NCBI GenBank assembly: GCA_018003315.1
Contig: JAGNEJ010000003.1
Coordinates: 1 to 64,000 of the forward strand
Reading direction: 5' to 3'
From: Verrucomicrobiales bacterium
GTDB lineage: Bacteria > Verrucomicrobiota > Verrucomicrobiia > Verrucomicrobiales > V1-33
Length of the DNA stretch: 64,000 nt
The notes below the pieces were generated by a model, which was given only the letters and a program-made list of their open reading frames with translations, was not told the origin of the DNA and did not search any database. Positions within the stretch are counted from its first letter, which is position 1, and the number at the start of each line of letters is the position of its first letter. The translations under genes and the position numbers were made by a program. Positions 15,620-24,043 of this stretch are shown here, piece by piece.

Positions 15620-16738
15620 TCACTGCCGCAGCGCGTTGGCGGGGGACATCCTTGATCCGATCCACGCGGGGTAGAGCCCGCCCAGGGTTCCAAGAACCAG
15701 GGCCACCAGCATTCCCACTCCAAGCAGCGGTGCGGTGATTTCGGTCTCAAATTTGCCATGAATGAACGGCATGGCCTCCAGAATGTGCGCGGCCACCACA
15801 CCCAGCAGCACCCCAAAAACCCCGCCGAGGATGCTGAGCAGCAGCGACTCCATGAGGATCATTTTCAGGATGCGCCTCCGTTTCCACCCCAGGGCTAGCA
15901 GGACTCCGATTTCCTGCAGCCTTTCGAATACGGACATGAGAATCGTGTTCGTCACTCCGACCGCCCCGATGATGACCGCCAGCAGGGAAGTGCAGATGCC
16001 CATGCCTTTGGCCAACTGAACGGCCGTGCTCTGCTGGCTGAGGCCGCCGGGGCCAAAGGCCTTCAGATCCTTGAACTGGCTGTGAATGGCTGCCTGAATT
16101 TCCTCCCGATCCCGTGCCGAGGTGTCCGGTTTGAGCCAGACATCGATGAAATTGACCAGGCCGGGGCGGTTGGTCAGGCGCTGCATGTCCTCCAGACGCA
16201 TGACAATGGCGCCGTTCTCGGTGACCGCAGTGCTGGAAAAAATCCCGGCAACGGAAAATTCACCGGTCTCAACCTGCACGGCATCACCCGGCTTTTTCCC
16301 CAGTGCGTCCGCAAGCAACTGGCCGAGCATGATTTGACCCGGTGCATCCCCCTGCAGCCAGCTTCCATTGACCAGTTTCAGGTGCGCCCAAAGCGGTGAA
16401 TCCGCTTCCCAGCCCACCACCAGCGTGCTGGAGGAATCTTCCACGCTGAACACCTCGCAGAGGATTCCGGCCGATTTTTCGACCTGGGGCATGGCCCGCA
16501 GATCCTCGCGAATTTTTTCCGGAAAAGCGCCGGGAATGGCCCCGTGGGATTTGGCTTTGGTGACGATCAAGTCTGTACCGCGCGCCCTGAAAATGTTTGT
16601 CAGGCTGGTTTCGAATCCCCAGGCCAAACCAGTCAGGGAAACCACGGCGGCGATGCCGATGGCGATGCCGATCACGGTCAGCAGGCTGCGGGAGCGGCGG
16701 CGCAGCAGGTTTTTGATGACAAGAGTCAGGAAGGACAT
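15620..16738 (-). CDS. ABC transporter permease (MacB/FtsX type)
   Basis: A 372-residue permease with the MacB/LolC topology: one N-terminal helix (about 20-40), a large extracytoplasmic domain (about 45-250) and three C-terminal helices in the FtsX-like domain (starting TSLLAVIIGAVGVTNTILMS). The conserved ERLQEIGVLLALGWKRRRIL segment couples to the ATPase. The start overlaps the end of the ATPase gene by 13 bases, so the two form one transporter unit. Such pairs extrude peptides, macrolides or lipoproteins. No periplasmic adaptor gene is adjacent, and the substrate is not predictable. Confidence 0.92.
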   Translation of the reverse strand: MSFLTLVIKNLLRRRSRSLLTVIGIAIGIAAVVSLTGLAWGFETSLTNIFRARGTDLIVTKAKSHGAIPGAFPEKIREDLRAMPQVEKSAGILCEVFSVEDSSSTLVVGWEADSPLWAHLKLVNGSWLQGDAPGQIMLGQLLADALGKKPGDAVQVETGEFSVAGIFSSTAVTENGAIVMRLEDMQRLTNRPGLVNFIDVWLKPDTSARDREEIQAAIHSQFKDLKAFGPGGLSQQSTAVQLAKGMGICTSLLAVIIGAVGVTNTILMSVFERLQEIGVLLALGWKRRRILKMILMESLLLSILGGVFGVLLGVVAAHILEAMPFIHGKFETEITAPLLGVGMLVALVLGTLGGLYPAWIGSRMSPANALRQ

Positions 16739-17448
16739 GCTTGGCTGGCATTTTCCGGATGGAAGGAGTCGTCCACCACGCGGCCGTCAAGCATCCGCAG
16801 GGTGCGTCCGGCGATGGCGGCGACATCCGGGTCGTGAGTCACGATAACCAGTGTCATGGCGGAGGAATCGTGGAGGCCGCGCAGGACATCGAGGATTTTC
16901 CGGGCGCTGACACTGTCGAGATTTCCAGTGGGTTCATCCGCAAGCAGCATCCGCGGATGGTTGGCCAGGCTGCGGGCGATGGCGACGCGCTGCCGTTCGC
17001 CGCCGGACAGTTTTGCCGGCGGGTGGTGCAGCCGGTCTTCCAGTCCGAGCGACTCCAGCAGGCTGACGGCGCGGCGGCGGCGCTCTGCGGCGGACCATGG
17101 CATTTCGAACATGGGCACCTGCACGTTTTCGAGGGAGCTGAGGGTGGGCAGCAGATGAAAGGACTGGAAAACGAAGCCCACCACCCGGGACCGAAATTCT
17201 TCCGGGCATTTCAAATGCCGCAGATCGACCCCATCCACATGAAGGTCACCGGTGAATCCGGTGTCCAGCGCACCCAGCAGATTGAGCAGCGTGGACTTGC
17301 CGGAACCGCTCGGCCCCATGATGGAAACGCATTCACCTCGTGCAACGGAAAAGCTGACTCCCCGGAGCGCCTGCACGGCATCGCAATCGAACGAGCGGTG
17401 CAGGTTGCGGGCGTCGATCATTGGGGACTGCATCAGGGCACTGTTCAC
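16726..17448 (-). CDS. ABC transporter ATP-binding protein (MacB/LolD type)
   Basis: A 240-residue ATPase with Walker A GPSGSGKST, Q-loop VFQSFHLLPTL, signature LSGGERQRVAIARSLA, Walker B MLLADEPTGNLDS and H-loop VIVTHD. This is the LolD/MacB subgroup that powers mechanotransmission permeases. It overlaps the following permease gene by 13 bases. The annotated start is the first Met; an internal Met nine residues later (17421, MIDARNLHRSF) aligns better with family N-termini and is an equally good candidate. Confidence 0.93.
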   Translation of the reverse strand: MNSALMQSPMIDARNLHRSFDCDAVQALRGVSFSVARGECVSIMGPSGSGKSTLLNLLGALDTGFTGDLHVDGVDLRHLKCPEEFRSRVVGFVFQSFHLLPTLSSLENVQVPMFEMPWSAAERRRRAVSLLESLGLEDRLHHPPAKLSGGERQRVAIARSLANHPRMLLADEPTGNLDSVSARKILDVLRGLHDSSAMTLVIVTHDPDVAAIAGRTLRMLDGRVVDDSFHPENASQACPS

Positions 17449-17566
17449 GGCTTCGTTCAGTCTGACAAGAAGGCAAATCGGGGCCAGGCACTACCCGGTC
17501 CCCACCAGCTTGCGCAGCCGCCCTGACGGTGGTAATGGCCGCCAGCCGCCCTTACCAATACAACAC

Positions 17567-18325
17567 ATGCGCCCCCAGCGTTGGTTTTTCCTCTCCGACA
17601 AGCAAGAACAGATTCCGACCAGCGAGGATCAGATTCGCAGCCTCGCCTACAATGGGATCGTGCGCCCGCAAACGCTGGTCTGGCGGGAGGGCCTCACCGA
17701 ATGGGTTTCGGCGGGCGAACTGAAACCGGAATTGTTCAGCGGCCTGGGGGCTGCGCCCACTCCTACCGGTCCGGTCGAGGATGCGCCCATCACCAATCCC
17801 GCATCGGTCGGTCCCCGGCAGGCTGTCGGTGTGCCCCCCATTCCAACCGTCCGCACCGGCGGCATGGTGCGCAGCATTTTGGAAAACCTCGCTGTCCGCA
17901 CGCCGTGGATGCACGCCACGGCCGCATTGTGGATGCTCCTGAGCCTGGTGATGGCCGTTGCAAGCATCGTCAGGCTCGCCGCCATCCTGCTCGCCTCAGC
18001 AGCTTCCGAGCAGGGAGTGGACGGGGCGCCCAATGAGCGCACCGCCGCCACCGTGGCACTCATGACGGCAAAGACCGGCTACAAATTCCAGGTGATCGGC
18101 ACCAGCATTTTTTTCCTCATGCTTTATCTGCTCCTCCTCTGGATGGGAGCCACGCTGTTCCGGGCTGCCTCCCGGCTGAAAAGCGGCCATCTCCGGGCGG
18201 ACGCCGCAGAAATCGAAACCGGAGCCTCCCTGCTGGGCTCGTGGTTTGTCCGACTGACCGTTCTGACCCTGCTGTTCATGGGCTACCTGCTCTTCCGCAT
18301 CATCTCAGGCCTGGGGCTGGTTTGA
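17567..18325 (+). CDS. GYF_2-domain membrane protein
   Basis: A 252-residue protein. Residues 1-55 form a GYF_2-type domain (WFFLSDKQEQIPTSEDQIRS, then LVWREGLTEWVSAGEL), followed by a Pro-rich linker and three membrane helices (about 125-148, 175-200 and 225-248). GYF_2 domains are thought to bind proline-rich or other short peptides on the cytoplasmic side; proteins of this layout are common in Verrucomicrobia and Planctomycetes and uncharacterised. Met 17567 is chosen because the GYF domain begins immediately. It is the first of three closely spaced plus-strand genes with 12-base gaps. Confidence 0.8.
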   Translation: MRPQRWFFLSDKQEQIPTSEDQIRSLAYNGIVRPQTLVWREGLTEWVSAGELKPELFSGLGAAPTPTGPVEDAPITNPASVGPRQAVGVPPIPTVRTGGMVRSILENLAVRTPWMHATAALWMLLSLVMAVASIVRLAAILLASAASEQGVDGAPNERTAATVALMTAKTGYKFQVIGTSIFFLMLYLLLLWMGATLFRAASRLKSGHLRADAAEIETGASLLGSWFVRLTVLTLLFMGYLLFRIISGLGLV

Positions 18326-18337
18326 AAATATCCTCGC

Positions 18338-19324
18338 ATGTCCGAAATCATCCGCCCCTCTGAAAGCGCGCTGCGCCGGTACTTCAGAACGCGCAGCCGG
18401 CTGCTGCTCTTTGCCCTGCTTGTCTGGAGCGTGGCAGTGGAATTTGGCCCGCTCCATTGGATCGCCGATCTCGGTTCGCATTTTCGCTTTTTTTATGCAA
18501 TCGCCAGCCTGGTTCTGGGAGGCCTTCTGTTCAGCTTCCGGCATCGCCGCCTTGCCTTGCTGGCAGCGGTGCTGTGCGGCTGGCACACGCTGCGCCCTCC
18601 CGGCCTGGTAGAGTATGCGTTCACGGGCAAACCGCAGGCCGCGGCGCAAGGAACCCGCACGCATTCCCTGATTTCCTTCAACCTGCTCTACCGAAACACG
18701 CGGTTTGATGAAATTCGCGCCGCGCTGGAGGCGGAGGATCCGGATCTTCTGCTTTTGCTGGAGGCGTCTCCAGCCGCTGCCGCTGCCCTGAAACCGTTTG
18801 CCACCCGCTATCCGCACCAGCTTCAGAAACTCCACGACCATCCGTTTGGCATCTGGTTTCTCAGCAAATGGCCACTGCGTGACGCACGCATCATCACGCC
18901 CGTCAGAGACGAGGACGAAACGGTGGTTGCAGACATCGAACTGTCAGCACAGCGCCTGCGCTTTGTCGGCGCCCATCCGATTCCGCCCATGGGCCGGGCT
19001 TCCTGGTCCACCCAGGCTCGGCAGATGCAGGCGTATTCCGCGATGCTCGCCGAAGCACCCACAGCGCCGCGAATGCTTGCCGGCGACCTCAATGCCACTC
19101 CGTTTTCATCTCATTTTCAAAAACTGCTGCGCGATGCCAGTCTGCGCGATGCCGCGCTGGGGTGCGGATTCCGCCCCACCTGGTCGCCATTCTGGCCGCT
19201 GCCGGGCATTGCCATCGATCATGTCCTGGTTTCCGATGCCGTCCGCATCCACCAGCACCAGATCGGACCGGAACTCGGTTCGGACCACCGGTGGGTCAAA
19301 GTCGTCTTCTCCCTCTCACCCTAA
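18338..19324 (+). CDS. Membrane-anchored endonuclease/exonuclease/phosphatase (EEP) family protein
   Basis: A 328-residue protein with about three N-terminal membrane helices (residues 25-95), then an EEP domain. Metal-binding and catalytic motifs are SFNLLYRNTRFDEI (the Asn position), LLLLLEASP (Glu), LAGDLNATPFSSHF (D-x-N), IDHVLVSD and GSDHRWVKVVF (Asp-His). The fold hydrolyses phosphodiesters or phosphoesters of DNA, lipids or inositol phosphates; the membrane anchor with the active domain probably outside suggests an envelope or extracellular substrate. The gene lies 12 bases after the GYF_2 gene and 12 before a hypothetical gene. Confidence 0.88.
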   Translation: MSEIIRPSESALRRYFRTRSRLLLFALLVWSVAVEFGPLHWIADLGSHFRFFYAIASLVLGGLLFSFRHRRLALLAAVLCGWHTLRPPGLVEYAFTGKPQAAAQGTRTHSLISFNLLYRNTRFDEIRAALEAEDPDLLLLLEASPAAAAALKPFATRYPHQLQKLHDHPFGIWFLSKWPLRDARIITPVRDEDETVVADIELSAQRLRFVGAHPIPPMGRASWSTQARQMQAYSAMLAEAPTAPRMLAGDLNATPFSSHFQKLLRDASLRDAALGCGFRPTWSPFWPLPGIAIDHVLVSDAVRIHQHQIGPELGSDHRWVKVVFSLSP

Positions 19325-19336
19325 CACCTCTGCTTA

Positions 19337-19939
19337 ATGCCATTGGAACCCGTGCCGGACCTGCCCGCCTGCCCGTTTCTCCCAATCTCGGACGCGCCCC
19401 TCACAGCCGCCTGCGTGCAGGCGCTGGGCACCAACCGCGGGCCGGAATTTTATGAAGTCTCCCTGCGCTACGGGCAATGCCGCTGGCAGCAGGGCCTGCC
19501 TGCACAGGCGCTGCTGCAAATCAACCGCGCGCTGGGTGCGGATGTCCCGCCGGACCATCCCATCCTTGCCCGGTGGCCGCTTCCCTATCCAGCCGCTGCC
19601 TGGCTGCTGCGCCACCACTGTCCAGGGCAGTTTATTGGCAACCCGCGCCGGCACTATCAGCACCTGGCCACCCGCATGGTGGAGCCGCGCAGGGAGCTGC
19701 GCACCTGGCGGGCCTGGGCCTGCTGGCGCATTGCCTGCATTCTCCTCCCATCCATGCCGGCAGATGCGGCACAAATCGAAAAAGAAGGCGTGGCAGAACC
19801 GCTGGAGGACACCATCCGCGACCGCCTCGAACGCCTCGGCCATCCCGGCGAAGCCGCAGCCTGGCTGGCCCTGGTGCAGCGTTTGAAACGTTTCGTTTCG
19901 GACGAACCATCCCGTCTCAATCCAGCGCTTTGGCCCTGA
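19337..19939 (+). CDS. Conserved hypothetical protein
   Basis: A 200-residue soluble protein rich in Leu, Ala, Trp and Arg, predicted mostly helical, with a segment (FYEVSLRYGQCRWQQGLPAQ, then ALLQINRALGADV) that resembles a TPR-like helical pair. No signal peptide, membrane helix or catalytic motif is visible. It is the third gene in a run after the EEP gene with a 12-base gap. Its last 23 bases overlap the 3' end of the convergent DUF1080 gene. The function is unknown. Confidence 0.65.
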   Translation: MPLEPVPDLPACPFLPISDAPLTAACVQALGTNRGPEFYEVSLRYGQCRWQQGLPAQALLQINRALGADVPPDHPILARWPLPYPAAAWLLRHHCPGQFIGNPRRHYQHLATRMVEPRRELRTWRAWACWRIACILLPSMPADAAQIEKEGVAEPLEDTIRDRLERLGHPGEAAAWLALVQRLKRFVSDEPSRLNPALWP

Positions 19940-20516
19940 TGTTGCGGAACTCAACTTTCATCGCCAGCCCCCCGTGAATTTGCAGCCCGATCGGGCCGGG
20001 CTTGGCGTATTTCCCATCCTTGTATTCGGAGACTTTGTGGCCGTTGAGCCAAACCGTGTAGGTATCGCCCCTCGCCTGGATCCGGATTTTGTTCCAGTCG
20101 TCCTTTTTCAACAGTTTTTGCGCTTCCTTGGCCTGGCCAGCGTCAGGGTATTTGCCGACGTAAAAGGATCCGGTCATATCCTTCTTCAGGCTGCGTGAGA
20201 TGCCGATCTGCACCTGAATTTCGGGTTTCCGGAGCATGAAGCCGCTGTCGATTTCCCCGCTCCACCGCACTTCGGCTTCCACGACGACATCCCCGTATTC
20301 TTTTTCAGAATAGATCATGGAGCCCTTTTTGGCGGAGTCATTCTCTCCCACCAGCACTCCGTCCACCGCCTTCCAAAACGGATTGGGTTCCGGCGCCTTC
20401 CAGCCAGCAAGGTCCTTGCCATTGAAAATGGACGGCAGTTCCGGTTCATCCGCCCGCAGTTGGACGATGAGCAGCGAGCAGGCAGTGGCGAAGGTTAGGA
20501 TGCGGAGATTCCTCAT
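19917..20516 (-). CDS. 3-keto-disaccharide hydrolase-like protein (DUF1080), exported
   Basis: A 199-residue protein from Met 20516, chosen because it opens a signal peptide (MRNLRILTFATACSLLIVQLRA); a Met 12 codons earlier is possible. The single domain has the usual DUF1080 landmarks: FNGKDLAGWKAPEPNPFWKA, DGVLVGEN, YGDVVVEAEVRWSGEIDSGF, WNKIRIQARGDTYTVWLNGH and a late GPIGLQIHG. The family has a concanavalin-like fold; some members hydrolyse 3-keto-glycosides in the periplasm, and it is greatly expanded in Planctomycetes and Verrucomicrobia. No oxidoreductase partner is adjacent. Confidence 0.9.
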   Translation of the reverse strand: MRNLRILTFATACSLLIVQLRADEPELPSIFNGKDLAGWKAPEPNPFWKAVDGVLVGENDSAKKGSMIYSEKEYGDVVVEAEVRWSGEIDSGFMLRKPEIQVQIGISRSLKKDMTGSFYVGKYPDAGQAKEAQKLLKKDDWNKIRIQARGDTYTVWLNGHKVSEYKDGKYAKPGPIGLQIHGGLAMKVEFRNIRAKALD

Positions 20517-20571
20517 GCCGGTGACCATGCAGAAAAACCGCCGGCCTGACAATCAGGCGTTTAAGTATCCG

Positions 20572-21480
20572 TCACCCCTCCCGGGTGATCTCCGTTCCGA
20601 TGCCGGCCTCGGTGAAAATTTCCAGCAGCAGGGAGTGGGGGATGCGTCCGTCAATGAGGTGAACTTTCCGCACTCCGGCTTCCAGGGCTCGCAGCGCGGA
20701 ACGCACTTTGGGAATCATCCCCCCGGAAATGACCCGTTCCTGGATCAGGCTCTCCACCTGGGCAGGATTCAGACTGGGAATGAGGCTCGCGGGATCTCCC
20801 GGATGGCGCATCACCCCTAACACGTCGCTCACGTAGAGAAACTTCGCCGCCTTCAACCTGCCGGCCAGCGAGGCCGCCGCCAGGTCCGCATTGACATTCA
20901 GCGCATGGCCGCTGCCCTCCTCTGCAGCCACCGGGGAAATCACCGGCACCTTTTCCGCCTGGATCGTTTCCCGAACGGCCTCAATGGAAAAATCCGTCAC
21001 CTCACCAACATAGCCCAAGTCCACCTCCTGACCGTCCTCACCTCTGATCGGCGGGGATTTCCTGCCCAGGAACACGCTCATTCCGGAAAACCCCACCGCC
21101 CTTCCACCATAGCGGTTGATCGTCGCCACCAGGCCGGGGTTGATGACGCTGCTCAGGGTTTGCTCCACAATGGAAATGGCCGACGCATCCGTCACCCTCA
21201 GCCCGCCCACAAATCTGGCCTTCAGCCCCTGCTCCTCCATCGCTTTGGTGATGGCTTTGCCGCCGCCGTGGACCACGACCGGATTGATGCCGGCGACTTC
21301 CATGAAGACAATGTCGCGCAGCAACCCCTCGACCAGCTCAGGATCATCCATGGCACTGCCGCCGAATTTGATGAGGAACGTCTGCCCGCGAAACCGCTGC
21401 AGGTAGGGCAGCGCCTCAATCAGAACGGCAGCCTTGCCGATCTGGCTGGACAAGTGGGACGGGATGACGACGGAACTCAT
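20572..21480 (-). CDS. argB: Acetylglutamate kinase
   Basis: A 302-residue amino-acid kinase catalysing the second step of arginine biosynthesis, phosphorylation of N-acetyl-L-glutamate. Motifs: FLIKFGGSAMDD (phosphate-binding lysine), NPVVVHGGGKAI, FVGGLRVTDASA (substrate binding), LNVNADLAAASLAGRLKA and FLYVSDVLGVM. The length matches the arginine-inhibitable hexameric class, which carries an N-terminal extension helix; residues 1-25 here fit such a helix. The gene stands alone with no other arg gene in the window. It lies 56 bases from the DUF1080 start on the same strand. Confidence 0.96.
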   Translation of the reverse strand: MSSVVIPSHLSSQIGKAAVLIEALPYLQRFRGQTFLIKFGGSAMDDPELVEGLLRDIVFMEVAGINPVVVHGGGKAITKAMEEQGLKARFVGGLRVTDASAISIVEQTLSSVINPGLVATINRYGGRAVGFSGMSVFLGRKSPPIRGEDGQEVDLGYVGEVTDFSIEAVRETIQAEKVPVISPVAAEEGSGHALNVNADLAAASLAGRLKAAKFLYVSDVLGVMRHPGDPASLIPSLNPAQVESLIQERVISGGMIPKVRSALRALEAGVRKVHLIDGRIPHSLLLEIFTEAGIGTEITREG

Positions 21481-21723
21481 GAATGGGAGGGAAACTCAGT
21501 GCGCCATCCATAGCACACGCTGCCGGACACAAGGGGAAAATCTGCGTCCGCCCGCAGCCGCAATCAACCCAGCCTTGGCCGTAAATGAACTGAAGCGCAG
21601 TTGCGATGGTAGGCGTGGTCCGCCCGCATCCAACCGGCGGACGCAATGCGTTGAGATTTTCGTGGTCAGCCATTGCGAAACCCGTGCGCTGGTTTAGGAA
21701 AGCGTCCAAAGTCTCAGTCAACC

Positions 21724-22473
21724 ATGGCCGCTCCTGAAGGACCACGCGAATTCCCCGCCACCCGCTGGACCCAAGTCCGAAGGGCCTTGGCAGGCGATGA
21801 AAAAGAATCCGGATGCGCCATGGGCGAACTTTGTCGGGACTATTGGTATCCGCTTTATGCCTATGTCCGCCGCTCCGGGCAAAACCCGGACGAAGCCGAG
21901 GATCTGGTGCAGTCGTTTTTTCTCACCTTGCTGGCAAAGAAATACCTGGAAGACGCCAATCCAGCTAAAGGACGCCTCCGCACCTTCCTGCTCACCGCCC
22001 TGAAACGCTTCATGGCCAATGACTGGCGCAACCGCAACACGCTGAAACGCGGCGGCGGCGTCGAAATGGTCTCCATCGATGTGGACGAAGCCGAGGAACT
22101 CTACCGTCACGAACCTGCCGACTTCGCCAACCCCGAAGACCTCTACGAACACCGCTGGGTGCTCGCCCTCCTGCAAGGAGCCGTGGATCGGCTGCGCCTA
22201 TCCTATGCCGAAAGGGGCCGGGCGGATGCCTTCGACCTCATGCGGGACTTTCTTGATGACGATGGTCAAGCCGGTTATGCCGATCTTGGAAAGCAGATGG
22301 GAGTCACCGAAAATACAGCCCGGGCTGCGGTCTTTCGCCTGCGTCAGCAATACCGGCTCGCTCTCCAGGATGCCATCCGCGAAACACTCGACGACCCCAG
22401 CGACTCGTCCCTTCAGGAGGAACTAGGATATCTAAAAGATGTCCTGAGCCGCCAAGGCCGATCGTCCGCATAG
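21724..22473 (+). CDS. ECF-like RNA polymerase sigma factor
   Basis: A 249-residue sigma-70 family protein. Region 2 includes YWYPLYAYVRRSGQNPDEAEDLVQ-type sequence and FFLTLLAKKYL; region 4 helix-turn-helix includes YADLGKQMGVTENTARAAVF. The insertion between regions 2 and 4 (RNRNTLKRGGGVEMVSIDVDE) is characteristic of the large Planctomycetes/Verrucomicrobia ECF group, often encoded beside Ser/Thr kinases; none is adjacent here, nor is an anti-sigma gene. Met 21724 is chosen over an upstream in-frame Met because MAAPEG begins the family-like N-terminus. Confidence 0.88.
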   Translation: MAAPEGPREFPATRWTQVRRALAGDEKESGCAMGELCRDYWYPLYAYVRRSGQNPDEAEDLVQSFFLTLLAKKYLEDANPAKGRLRTFLLTALKRFMANDWRNRNTLKRGGGVEMVSIDVDEAEELYRHEPADFANPEDLYEHRWVLALLQGAVDRLRLSYAERGRADAFDLMRDFLDDDGQAGYADLGKQMGVTENTARAAVFRLRQQYRLALQDAIRETLDDPSDSSLQEELGYLKDVLSRQGRSSA

Positions 22474-22524
22474 CCCACTCCCGCATGCGCTAACTGAAAT
22501 GACGCAAGGCACTCCGCCGGGCAG

Positions 22525-23028
22525 TTATTTCCTGGATCGATAATCGGCCACCAGTTTTGCCGCCTCTTCCTGGCTGACTTTTTCGTAAAAGTCGTCGTTA
22601 AACATGCAGACTGGGCCGGTTCCACAGGATGCCAGACACTCGGCGAACTCGATGCTAAAAACGCCGTCAGCGCTCTTGGCGATTGGGTGGTGGTGGTCCA
22701 CATGAGAACGATCAATGCCCGCCGCCTTCGACAGGTCCTCCATCAGCTGGTAACTCCCCGACATGGCACACGAAAGTGTGCGGCAAACCCGGATGTGATA
22801 CTTGCCGGGCGCACTGCGGCGAAAGCCAGGATAGAATGTGACCACTTCCAAAACCTGCACCGGCTGCAAGGCGAGTTTTTCCGCGGTCCACTCAATGCTT
22901 TCCTCCGAAATATAGCCAAACTCCTGCTGCAGGAGATGCAGGACCGGCAGCACGGCACTGCGTTTGGAAACGGGATAGTGCGTGATGGCTTCGTCAATCT
23001 GGGAACGCAGGGCGGGCGAAAGATCCAT
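22525..23028 (-). CDS. nuoE: NADH-quinone oxidoreductase subunit E (24 kDa, thioredoxin-like [2Fe-2S])
   Basis: A 167-residue protein with an N-terminal helical bundle (PALRSQIDEAITHYPVSKRS) and a thioredoxin-like [2Fe-2S] domain. The four cluster cysteines are in CRTLSCAMSG and ECLASCGTGP. In complex I it passes electrons next to the flavin subunit NuoF; the same fold occurs in NAD-dependent hydrogenases and formate dehydrogenases. No nuoF, nuoD or nuoG gene is in the window, so this is a stand-alone copy here, and the partner complex is inferred. A CRP-type palindrome lies about 59 bases upstream. Confidence 0.93.
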   Translation of the reverse strand: MDLSPALRSQIDEAITHYPVSKRSAVLPVLHLLQQEFGYISEESIEWTAEKLALQPVQVLEVVTFYPGFRRSAPGKYHIRVCRTLSCAMSGSYQLMEDLSKAAGIDRSHVDHHHPIAKSADGVFSIEFAECLASCGTGPVCMFNDDFYEKVSQEEAAKLVADYRSRK

Positions 23029-23078
23029 AATCTCAGAACCCGATTATTCGCCGCGGCCCAAAGCGCGGCAACCCGAAT

Positions 23079-23096
23079 TTGTGAAAAATTTCACAA
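23079..23096. promoter_or_regulatory. 18-bp palindrome with CRP/FNR-type core (TGTGA-N6-TCACA)
   Basis: Seen directly: perfect 8-base arms TTGTGAAA and TTTCACAA separated by AA. The core equals the consensus TGTGA-N6-TCACA of CRP-like regulators. It is in the divergent region between nuoE (starts 23028, minus) and apaG (plus); its centre is about 59 bases from the nuoE start. A TTGACA hexamer lies 6 bases downstream on the plus strand but no good -10 follows. Binding is inference. Confidence 0.55.
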
Positions 23097-23173
23097 GCTC
23101 GATTGACACTGGTCAAACAACGGGTTTGTCGGGTAGAAGTGCGTCATTTGTTCACGGCGAAAAATACGAAAGA

Positions 23174-23560
23174 GTGACCGCAAAAATCAAAGAACTGCCC
23201 GGCCTCCAGGTTTCCATCGATGAGGTGCTCTACATGCCTGACCTCGATTCCCCCGCGGACCGACCCCATCCCTTTGTGTATTTCATCACCATCGCGAATC
23301 ACTCAGACACTCCGGTTACGGTCCGCGGGAGAAAATGGGTGCTACGGCAGGCGAATCGGGATGTGATCGTCGTCGAAGGGGACGGGGTGGTGGGCCAGTT
23401 TCCCCGACTCGCCTGCGGCGATGATTTTTCCTACAACAGTCGGCATTACGTCAGCCAAAGCGGAGAAGCGGAGGGGGCCTATTTCGTGGAAACCGACGAC
23501 GGACGCTTGTTCTGCGTTCGCATTCCCAAGTTTGACCTGAAACTGCCGGACTGGGTGTAA
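23174..23560 (+). CDS. apaG: ApaG domain protein
   Basis: A 128-residue protein with a GTG start chosen because it gives the usual ApaG length (about 125 residues). The all-beta ApaG fold is recognisable: LQVSIDEVLYMPD, FVYFITIANHSDTPVTVRGRKWVL, VEGDGVVGQFPRLACGDDFSYNS and IPKFDL. The frame is open upstream to 22982, but those residues overlap nuoE antisense and look non-coding; other near-by GTG/TTG starts are possible. ApaG was linked to cobalt/magnesium homeostasis in enterobacteria; its biochemical role is not established. A DUF2007 gene follows after 41 bases. Confidence 0.85.
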   Translation: MTAKIKELPGLQVSIDEVLYMPDLDSPADRPHPFVYFITIANHSDTPVTVRGRKWVLRQANRDVIVVEGDGVVGQFPRLACGDDFSYNSRHYVSQSGEAEGAYFVETDDGRLFCVRIPKFDLKLPDWV

Positions 23561-23601
23561 TTTCACGTGCGAAAGCCAACTCCCCACAGCATGGGTGGAC
23601 C

Positions 23602-23919
23602 ATGAAATCCGTTTTCATGGACGTAGATTCCACCCGCGTGGGCTACGCACAGTCGCTTTTGGAAGCAGCCGGCATTTCCTGTTTCGTCCGCAATGCCACT
23701 TCCCAGGCGCTTATCGGTGCGTCACTGACCGGAGCGCTGCGGCTGTTCGATCCGGAACTCTGCGTGTGGAACGACGCCGACCATGCAGAAGCGGTGCATA
23801 TTGTCCTGGCTGCCCTGGGACCGGGTGAAAACGGCCCCGACTGGCTCTGCCCTGCCTGTGGAGAAATGGCACCCCATGCTCACGATTCATGCTGGAATTG
23901 TCAGCATCCGCGCGGGTAA
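23602..23919 (+). CDS. DUF2007-type protein with C-terminal zinc ribbon
   Basis: A 105-residue protein. Residues 1-72 match the small ferredoxin-like DUF2007 domain (SLLEAAGISCFVRN, then ELCVWNDADHAEAVHIV), often described as a putative signal-transducing protein. The C-terminus has a zinc ribbon CPACGE...CWNCQH (two CxxC pairs). The combination suggests a small metal-binding adaptor, with function unknown. It lies 41 bases downstream of apaG and shares its orientation. The gene marks the left border of the remnant-rich accessory region. Confidence 0.8.
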   Translation: MKSVFMDVDSTRVGYAQSLLEAAGISCFVRNATSQALIGASLTGALRLFDPELCVWNDADHAEAVHIVLAALGPGENGPDWLCPACGEMAPHAHDSCWNCQHPRG

Positions 23920-24043
23920 ATTGTCGGTTAGGAATTCAATGCCCTGCTGGCGGGAGAATCATCCATTGGTGGGTACGATCCACACCTGGCAAGCGCTGCT
24001 CCAGGCATGTGGAACCGGGAAGCAGAAGCAGCCAGATCAACGC

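Noticed and set aside
16605-16625. TTCGAATCCC resembling a tRNA T-loop
   Set aside because: It is inside the ABC permease gene and no acceptor stem or anticodon arm can be drawn around it.
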